DNA from: Liolophura sinensis
Taxonomy: Eukaryota > Mollusca > Polyplacophora > Chitonida > Chitonidae
Assembly: GCF_032854445.1 (NCBI RefSeq)
Contig: NC_088307.1
Coordinates: 13,900,017-13,964,016, forward strand
Length of the DNA stretch: 64,000 nucleotides
Reading direction: 5' to 3'
The position numbers were made by a program, and so were the translations under genes. Every line of letters starts with the position of its first letter. Positions within the stretch are counted from its first letter, which is position 1. The notes under the pieces are model-generated. The model was not told where the DNA came from. It worked only from the letters and a program-made list of their open reading frames with translations, and did no database searches. Of the stretch, positions 57,223 to 64,000 are shown piece after piece.

Positions 57223-58321
57223 TTAATACGTCGACCAAAACGTGAGAACTGTGAAGTTGGGAGATGTGTCAGGTGGTTTCGGAGTCTCAGGAGGAGTTGG
57301 GTTTTCCAGCGGTGGAGGTGTCGAGCCTGTTGATTTGTTGTTCGGACTGTTGGCTGGCGGGGCTGGTTTGGACGGAATGATGTGACGACGGTTCCGTTGA
57401 TAATTTCCACCATCAGATGTGGAGACAATATATGATTGTGGTATCTCGGCTACTTTTCTCACTATCGCTGGTTTCCATTTCCCAATGAGTTGCTGCATGT
57501 ACACATCCTCTCCTTCCCTTAATGGTTTTTGAGATTGGGTGTTACGGTTGTAGTATTTCTCAGTGTTCATCCGTTTCTGTGAGTCGCCTTTGTACATCTT
57601 TTACGTTTTGTACAGATGGACGGACGGAGCCGTTTTTGTTGGACTGGGAGGTGGTCTCGAAGACGACGACTCATTAGGAGTTAAGCTGCTGTAGCGGTTC
57701 CATCAGTGGGTGTATTTCTGTAGACTAACATTCCCATGTATGGGCCAGTACCATCGGCCTGGGCTTTCTTCATGATCCGTTTTGCTATACCCACATACTT
57801 TTCAGCAAGTCCGTTAGATTGATGATGACAGGGGCTGTTCATGGTGTGCTTGAAACCAGATTCTGCAGTGAATCTTTTGAATTCTGCAGATGTGTATTGG
57901 CTTCCATTGTCAGATATCAGTTCTTCACATATGCCGTGCCGGGCAAAGATTGATTTCATGTGATTGATGACACTGTTGGCGGTGATATTAGGTAACAGGC
58001 TGATCTCAAAATAGTGACTATAATAATCAGCCGCAATGAGATAGTTACGGTTGTGTCACTCAAACAGGTCTGTGGCTAATTTCCATGGCCGTTTGGTATC
58101 GGCGGTGACATCATCGGTTCCTTCGGTAGGGAGGATCTGTGTTCAAGACATGTGCTACATCTGTTAACATAGTCCTCAATTTGTGAACACATCTGCGGCC
58201 AGTAGAGAAATTCTCTAGCACGTCGTTTGCAAAGTTCCATGCCGAAATGTCCTGCATGTATCCGTGGCAGCATGTCGACATGCAATGATGCTGGAATCAC
58301 AATTTTGTCACTTTTGAACAC
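57223..58321 (-). pseudogene. Integrase region and C-terminal tail of the Gypsy-type element
   Basis: Zinc-binding HHCC segment (HAGHFGMELCKRR, then CSTCLEH), the core with SDNGSQYTSAEF (catalytic Asp) and SPCHHQSNGLAEKYV (catalytic Glu), and a tail with GKWKPAIVRKV, NYQRNRRHI and a proline-rich end. A frameshift (58130-58080) and an in-frame TGA near 58050 interrupt it, and a further frame change lies between 57681 and 57597. Confidence 0.8.
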
Positions 58322-58348
58322 TATGTCGTTTAAAACAGTCAGTTCGTC

Positions 58349-59441
58349 TCACACATGCCAGAATTCTCTCAGATCAGTGTCCACTTGTTGTTTAGTCTGT
58401 GGCCAGCCTCTGTGAATGACAGATTTAAGTTTGATGAGAGTTTGATCCTTCTGTGTTTCCGATTTGATTTTTTCCAGTTTTTGATCAGTTACTGGAATCC
58501 GTTCAAATACTGCAAGAACGTACTCTTCCAGGGTTGAATCTTCATGTGTGTCATGTCCAGATTTGTAATTTCTCTCGAGTGTGTCCGCAATCGGAATTTC
58601 CTTTCCGGGGTGAAAAACTACGTTCAAATCGCAGCATCATGCGCTGTAGTCTGGGTGGTGCTGAAGCCAGTGGTTTGCGCATGATTATCTCAAGCGGCTT
58701 GTGATCACTGTGTACTGTCACTTGTTTTCCATAGATATAAGAATGAAACTTCTCACACCCAAACTGAATTGCCAACATTTCTTTTTGTATCTGTGCATAG
58801 TTTTGCTGTGTCGGCGTAAGTGCTCGTGAGGTGTAGACAACTGGTTTGCCTTCTTGAAGAATGACTGCGCCAAGGCCTGATTTTGACGCGTCTACTTGGA
58901 GGGTGACGTCCTTGGTGACGTCACCGTATGCGAACACCAGTCCTGGTGTTCGCGTGATGATGGATTTCACCTGTTCAAATGCTTTGTCACAATTTGCGTC
59001 CCATTGCCACTCAACATCTTCTTGTAAGAGTTCTCTTATTGGAGCCGTGGCTGTGGCAAGTCCTGGGGCAAACTTGGCGAGGTAATTGATCATACCCATC
59101 ACCGTTTCCAGTTCCTTTTTCGAGGTAGGGGTCGGCATCTGTTCAATCGCTTTAATCTTGTCTGGGTCAGGTTTCAGACCTTCCGACGTGAGAGTGTGTC
59201 CGTAAAACTTTGTCTCTGTGATCCCAATTTCCATTTTTGCAGAATTCAGGTGCAGGGTTTTGTCACGGCATCTCTGAAGTAGTTCTCTGAGTCGCTCGTC
59301 GTGCAGTTCTTTGGTTGGTGCGTAGACCAGAATGTCATCAACCAAGACCTCAACGCCGTCAAGACGTTCCAGATCTTCATGTGCTTTCTTTTGAAATATT
59401 TCCTGGACTGATACAAGGCCAAAAGGTAAGCGTGTAAATGC
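58349..59441 (-). pseudogene. Reverse transcriptase C-terminal part and RNase H of the Gypsy-type element
   Basis: Resumes with FTRLPFGL and carries the catalytic double aspartate in VLVDDILVY, the thumb (KKELETVMGMINYLAKF), then RNase H blocks LQVDASKSGLGAVI and HSDHKPLEI. A frameshift near 58620 moves the reading frame to the connection segment (VVFHPGKEIPIADTLE) before an in-frame TGA near 58345. Confidence 0.85.
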
Positions 59442-59446
59442 CCACC

Positions 59447-61059
59447 ACCAGGCTAGCCAGACACCCGTCCACCCGTCCAACTGGACGGGCAATCCAGCCA
59501 AAAGGGGTATTTTGGACGGGCAAAATTTTGAATCAACATTTTTTTTTGGGGGGGGGGGGTTTAAAAACAGAATAAATATATTCAAGATCGTTCCATCGAA
59601 ACATACGTGAGGTGGTGTTGTTGTTGTTGTTGTCTGCATTGGCGCTAGTAATCAGTGACAAAATCATCTGCAAATGACCGAGTAAGGATATGGATCCGAA
59701 CTACTTTCGTCAAAATACGATATTTTAAGCTACAATAATAGTAAAGTTCGCGGGTTAATTTTGAGAAGGGCTTAAGACGCGCGCTCTGTACACAGTGCCG
59801 ACCGGAAAGGATCGGGAAAACCTGAAGATTGACGATTGGGATTGCAACTGCGTAGTCTGAGAACTTTTTCTTTCACACGTGCTCATTAAATTGTCAGTTT
59901 GTGCGATCGGTTTTTACTAGTTGTAGGCATGTCGAAAGGGAAAATTACGGACTTTTTTCGGTCAAAAGAAATAGCAAATCCCAGTAGCAGCAGTAGCCAT
60001 GTCGATGTCAGCAGCGAGAGTGACGGCGATGAAGAAATTGTAGGCGACCCACGAGACAGGAGTCCCATTAAGCGCGCGACAGGCACGGCGAGTCCCAGCC
60101 CACAGACCAGTACACTGTTTCAAAGTGTATTAACATTATATGTATGTATACTAGATTGTGAATATTTTTCTAACATGTAAGTTTTCAAAGTGTATTCATA
60201 CATGTATTCAGATGACAGAAATGATGTTTGACATGCACTACTGTGTCACTGTGCCAAAAGTTAATTTCTCGACATAGATATGTGACTGATAGTACATGTA
60301 TTTGAATTGCTTTTTGTTTTGTTTTTTGTATTTTACAAAGTTTATTTCTACCTACTGTGACTTAGCTGCTCAAATCGTATGGTGATTGGTGACACTACTC
60401 TTTTTAGTGAGTGACAGTCACAGATTCAGTGGTGATAATTTTGCCTGTTCTCAGTCTCAGCTGTAAGAGCTATGTATACTGTATTCTAATTTGGTTCCGT
60501 TGCATTTTAATGTGAAGTAGTGTAACTGTGAGTGACATGCACCTGCTGTGCCAAATTACCATGCATTTTGATTGTTTTCCTTTTATATGTATTTTTGTGT
60601 ATTTTATTGTTCACAGTTTATTTATTTCTACCTCCTGATTCACAGCATTAACACTTGAACTGTCAGAACTGCTGTGCCAAATTGCCATTGTTTTCCTTGC
60701 ATCTGTATTGAATTGTGTATTTTACAGTTCAATTTGTTTTTCTACCTCCTGTTTCACACTTGGTTGTCCAAAGCATAACAGATTGTAACCTTACATAGTT
60801 TAATATAAAATTTATGTACTCTTTTTAGTGATTCGCACTCAGTGTCAGTCATTGGTGGGAAAAGTGTGATATATTGGGGGACACTAAAAACTGTCAATTT
60901 CTTGGTTCCAATAGTAATACATTATTTCCAGTGATATAATGGCAATTAAAGCTATTAAAAGGTCTTGATTTTCAATGATACAGTGGCGATAAAATGTCTC
61001 CGGCGGCAGAACCCCTGCTTATTTACGGGGGCCTCAAGCGGCGGCCCCCAAACCCCCTG
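59447..61059. mobile_element. DNA transposon-like insertion inside the Gypsy reverse transcriptase
   Basis: The RT coding sequence is cut between FGRW (61060) and FTRLPFG (59441). CCACC occurs on both sides (59442-59446 and 61060-61064), as expected for a short target duplication. The right end reads CCCAAACCCCCTG and the left has CAGGCTAGCC, suggesting CAGG/CCTG termini. The left end also holds the palindrome CCCGTCCAACTGGACGGG and a G-run. The only gene-like content is a plus-strand ORF near the left end. It may be a deleted hAT-like element; the superfamily is not settled. Confidence 0.6.
59929..60180 (+). pseudogene. Short ORF in the nested insertion, possible N-terminus of a transposase
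   Basis: An 83-residue ORF opening MSKGKITDFFRSKE followed by a serine-rich and acidic stretch (SSSSSHVDVSSESDGDEE). The ITDFF-type opening is reminiscent of the N-terminus of some hAT/ZMYM-like transposases. No catalytic domain follows; the next kilobase is AT-rich without coding sense. The copy therefore looks like a deletion derivative. Assignment is tentative. Confidence 0.35.
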
Positions 61060-61545
61060 CCACCTGCCAAAGGGAGAGTTAAATGTTGTGAGTTTACTAC
61101 TTTCATCATCTAGCTGAATCTGCCAGTACCCGGATTTTGCGTCGAGCCGACTAAAGTACTTCGCACCTGCCAGTTTATGTGTTATGTCCTCCAATGTAGG
61201 AAGTTGATAGTGCTGTCACATTATGTTTTCGTTCAAATCCTTCGAGTCGATACATATCCACAGTGTGTTGTCTTTTTTCGCGATGGCCATCATTGAGCTT
61301 ACCCATTCTGTGGGCTCGTCAATGGCTCTGATAACGCCCATTGTCTCCATACGTTTTAGTTCATTTTTGACACGAAGACCTGGAAGACAACCAAACTCTG
61401 TGAAGATATCCTTGTTCTCCTTGACCACTGATTCTTTAGTCAAAAACTGCTTTGTGATTGGTTGATCAATTGTCATAACCACTTTCACCATGTGTGGCAG
61501 CTTAGAGGCATTGAAACCTAGGAGGGGTTTCGCTGGGCTATCCAC
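61058..61545 (-). pseudogene. Reverse transcriptase, N-terminal part, of the Gypsy-type element
   Basis: Fingers and palm blocks are readable: FTEFGCLPG, MGVIRAIDEPTEWVSSM, then after an in-frame TGA near 61205, LAGAKYFSRLDAKSGYWQI and FNSPFGRW. Protein homology stops abruptly at about 61060, where an inserted element begins; the RT resumes at about 59441. Confidence 0.8.
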
Positions 61546-61556
61546 AACTACAAACT

Positions 61557-62150
61557 CTAAGTTATGAATGATGTTTTTGTACCTGTGACTTTGAGTCGAT
61601 TACCACCATATCCTGACAACTTGGGGAGAAAGCCTGTTTGTAAAGGTACTTCGCTTGACAGTAGTCTTTTGTATGTTTCTGTGGGAATGCAATTTACCTG
61701 TGCTTCAGTATCCAGTTTACACCTGAGAGTTTTGCCTGTGTTTCGTATTTCAATGTTTGCATAAGCTTCATTTTCGTTGTTTTCCGTTTTGTGAACTGTA
61801 CCTAAAAATACCAAATTGTCTTCAGTGTCAGTCTCTGTGTTATGATTATCTTCACAAACTGCATGAGCTGATTTAGACCTACACATTCTCCTGAAATGAT
61901 TTTTGATGCCACATTTCATAAAATTTTTTCCCATTGCGGGGCAAGCTTCTGACTTCTTATGTTCATATCCACACCGACCACACTGAGAATTGTCCTGCTT
62001 GTCATGTGTGTTCCGTTTCTGAAACTTCTTAAATTTCTGTTGGTTTTGTCCCTGAAATTTCTGTTCACCAGTTTTGAATTTATTCCTTCCAAATGTATTC
62101 TCAAATTTTAGCTCGTGGACTTCATCGGGAGTTTTGTTCAACACTTTCAA
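61557..62150 (-). pseudogene. Nucleocapsid and protease region of the Gypsy-type element
   Basis: Lysine- and glutamine-rich linker, then zinc-knuckle cysteines (CGRCGYEHKKSEAC and CGIKNHFRRMC), then a retropepsin-like block reading LDTEAQVNCIPTETY. The retropepsin active site is normally D-T/S-G; here the third residue is Glu, so the protease is probably inactive. Frame differs from gag by a shift at about 62150. Confidence 0.7.
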
Positions 62151-62674
62151 TTGTTCACGTGAGCCCCGTCCATTTTTGTTGCTTTTTCTAGAGTCAGATC
62201 ATCTTCTAAGAGGAGTTTTTCCTGAACTTCAGATGAATTTGAGCCCATGAGAATCCTGTCTTTAATCATGTCGTCTAGATCATGAAAACTGCAGTCACGG
62301 CCAATGAGTTCTAACTGAGTGACCCATTCGTCTATCGATTCTGACTGACCTTGACCCCGTTGATAAAATAACTTACGTTGTACAGACGTGTTTTTCTTCG
62401 GGTTGCAGTAGTACTCGAAAAGTTCGAACAGTTCCTCCGGCTTCTTAGAATCTTCCTCTGAAAGTTCACCACTAGAACGCCATGCTCTGCAAATGTCTCT
62501 GTCTTTTTGTCCGATATTTATCAAGAACTGTGCGGCTTTTTGCTCCGCTTTCCACTTGTCTGCATCCGGTCCGGTGAACACGAGGTGCATCAGTTCCTTC
62601 CACCGTGACCAGTTTTCTGCAACATTACCGCTGTCGAAATCCATGGGAGACATCTGTTTCACGTTTGCTGCCAT
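62147..62674 (-). pseudogene. gag of the Gypsy-type element
   Basis: A 175-residue ORF starting MAANVKQMSP. It has the gag-like stretch FDSGNVAENWSRWKELM near the N-terminus and a downstream helical region (LFELFEYYCNPKKN). It ends at a premature stop just where the next frame takes over, and the nucleocapsid part lies in a different frame. It starts 30 bp inside the 5' LTR. Confidence 0.7.
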
Positions 62675-62704
62675 CTCGAGGGTTCTTCTGAACTCCTGAG
62701 ACCA

Positions 62705-62967
62705 TGTAATACTTTTATGTTACCGTCTTTTGACGTAAGAAAGTATAAATAAATAAAGGACTCGAAACAGCGTCTCCTTTCAGACAGTCACTCTATTCCA
62801 CTCGGTTCATCACCTTGAGCAGTCCCGCGGTATGTTACTTACGTATTATTAGCCAATCGCTATGCTGCAACGTCATGAATATTAATATAGGGGAGCTGAT
62901 CATGTGATGTAAACATACACATGTGCTATGATGTAAACAAATGCACGTGGCAAACTACGACAATATC

Positions 62968-62968
<1 letters not shown>
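62705..62968 (-). repeat. 5' LTR of the Gypsy-type element
   Basis: About 264 bp. It begins TGATATTGTCG and ends AGTATTACA in element orientation, directly followed by TGGTCTCAGGAG (possible primer-binding site) and the gag start 30 bp downstream. The outer boundary next to (TA)n is inferred from the TG..CA rule. The inner 70 or so bases recur at the other end of the element. Confidence 0.6.

Positions 62969-63033
<65 letters not shown>
62969..63033. repeat. (TA)n microsatellite at the right edge of the Gypsy element
   Basis: About 60 bp of TA directly beyond the inferred start of the 5' LTR. Together with the tract at the other edge it suggests the insertion split one microsatellite. Confidence 0.98.
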
Positions 63034-63037
<4 letters not shown>

Positions 63038-64000
63038 GATGGAGGAAGTACGATAGAGGTCAGTGAACTTTCTCATCTCAGGTAGTCCAGATGATCTGTG
63101 TCATACATGCAGGTGTCGACAGTCTGATCGACAGGAGGACATGTACATAATTTCTGGTTATCACTTGCCACCGCGATGCATATAATCCAGGCTATTTATG
63201 TACATGAACGTATACTGAGCTAGTAAAGGTGGGTGATGCAGAGAGAACTATGTCACGAGGTCAATGAACTTTCGCACGAACATACCGTAATCGGGATTGA
63301 ATCGTCATTCTGGCATAGGGGCCTACGTACAGCAGATATAATCTGCGCAAAGAAGACATGGGCGTTCGCTTCGGCATTTCAGTGGTGCAATTAGAACACA
63401 GGAGAGGAACTTGATCACCTCACTGGGTAAGCCCATATCTGTACCATCTATATTTGTGCATCTACAGACGTATGTAAAGCTTAATCAGAGACAGCGGAAG
63501 TTGGGTTCGAACTCGCAACCTCAGTGATAAAATTTACAGTTTGGAAAAGCTACGTACGCTTATTCCGTGGAAATTAAGTAAGCGTACTTGAAATTTTTTG
63601 ACTTTGTTTCTTTGAGTGGCGTTTTACACCCTGTGGTAGAATTTTTCACCTAGGCCTAAATGTACGAAGGTGGCCGCAGTTATGGTAGGAGGAAAAGAGC
63701 CAGGGGAAATCCACGACCATTCGCAGGTTTGCTGATGACCTTCCAACGTAGCCAACTAGTATTTCAGTACAGGTCTGTAGGCTAATGATTCATTTGTTCG
63801 ACTAGTCTATACAAGTATGTAGTATTAAGCTATAGTTTATACATTTAGTTTTGATTTAAACCACATTTGTTCGTGCAAACTCGGTAAACACTCGCAATTC
63901 ATATTCCGAAACACCTCCCATATCGTATAGACTGGAGGAAACTAGCCTAATAAATAAGACCTTTGTTTGCTAACGATGTTGTATCGTCAGCATACAGGGG
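63034..64000. other. Right end of the window, no gene recognised
   Basis: A box-B-like TGGGTTCGAACTCGCAACCT occurs at 63502-63523 in tRNA-derived style (minus orientation), followed by the degenerate SINE listed separately. Nothing else supported. Confidence 0.5.
63610..63760 (-). mobile_element. SINE family 1 copy, strongly degenerate
   Basis: GAGTGGCGTTTTACACCCTG, GGTGGCCGCAGTTATGGTAG and CCACGACCATTCGCAGG follow the family order. Confidence 0.65.

Larger units (their letters stand above)
56901..62968 (-). mobile_element. Gypsy-type LTR retrotransposon, decayed, carrying a nested insertion
   Basis: Order on the minus strand is LTR, gag, zinc knuckles, protease, reverse transcriptase, RNase H, integrase, 3' LTR remnant, which is Ty3/Gypsy order. 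The 5' LTR is taken as 62968-62705 (TG at one end, CA at the other). The 3' LTR remnant occupies 56901 to about 56972 and matches only the last 70 or so bases, with one mismatch. Both outer edges abut (TA)n tracts, so the element probably entered a TA microsatellite. Frameshifts lie near 62150 and 58620 and between 58130 and 58080. In-frame TGA stops lie near 61205, 58345 and 58050. The copy cannot make a full polyprotein. Confidence 0.85.

Overview
The window is animal nuclear DNA. Its genes are split by introns with GT/AG borders, it is AT-rich, and it is crowded with tRNA-derived SINEs, MITE-like elements and minisatellites. The protein content (choline transporter-like SLC44, phytanoyl-CoA dioxygenase, a SHIPPO-repeat ciliary protein, a Gypsy element of the type often labelled K02A2.6-like, a Crypton-type recombinase) and the repeat style suggest a marine invertebrate, most likely a mollusc or another lophotrochozoan. 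That placement is inference. All three host genes I can assemble lie on the minus strand.

Layout from left to right. 1.6-25.3 kb: the first 11 coding exons of an SLC44/CTL choline transporter-like gene. Its 3' half lies beyond the left edge. Its introns carry a 21-bp array, a 53-bp array, a 39-bp array of about 50 copies that repeats the end of coding exon 3 together with its splice donor, and three arrays in the 9.8-kb intron 1. 25.4-36.5 kb: an intergenic repeat zone with SINEs, a MITE split by SINEs, three fold-back elements and the C-terminal part of a Crypton-type tyrosine recombinase. 36.5-42.5 kb: an eight-exon phytanoyl-CoA dioxygenase family gene, complete as modelled at 359 residues, with a 50-bp minisatellite in intron 1. 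46.1-52.7 kb: a six-exon gene for a 526-residue protein with a 300-residue acidic N-terminus and SHIPPO/ODF3-like repeats, with a MITE 36 bp upstream of its start codon. 52.9-56.8 kb: no gene seen. 56.9-63.0 kb: a decayed Gypsy-type LTR retrotransposon on the minus strand, with several frameshifts and stops, whose reverse transcriptase is split by a second transposon of about 1.6 kb. 63.0-64.0 kb: no gene seen.

Exon borders were set by hand from splice sites, and the reading phase is continuous across every junction of all three host genes. The genes look functionally unrelated (choline-type transport; Fe(II)/2-oxoglutarate hydroxylation; cilium or sperm-tail structure). The most unusual structures are the tandem array of splice donors in the SLC44 gene, minisatellites that seem to have grown inside a SINE, SINE insertions with exact target-site duplications including one SINE inside the tail of another, and the nested Gypsy element.
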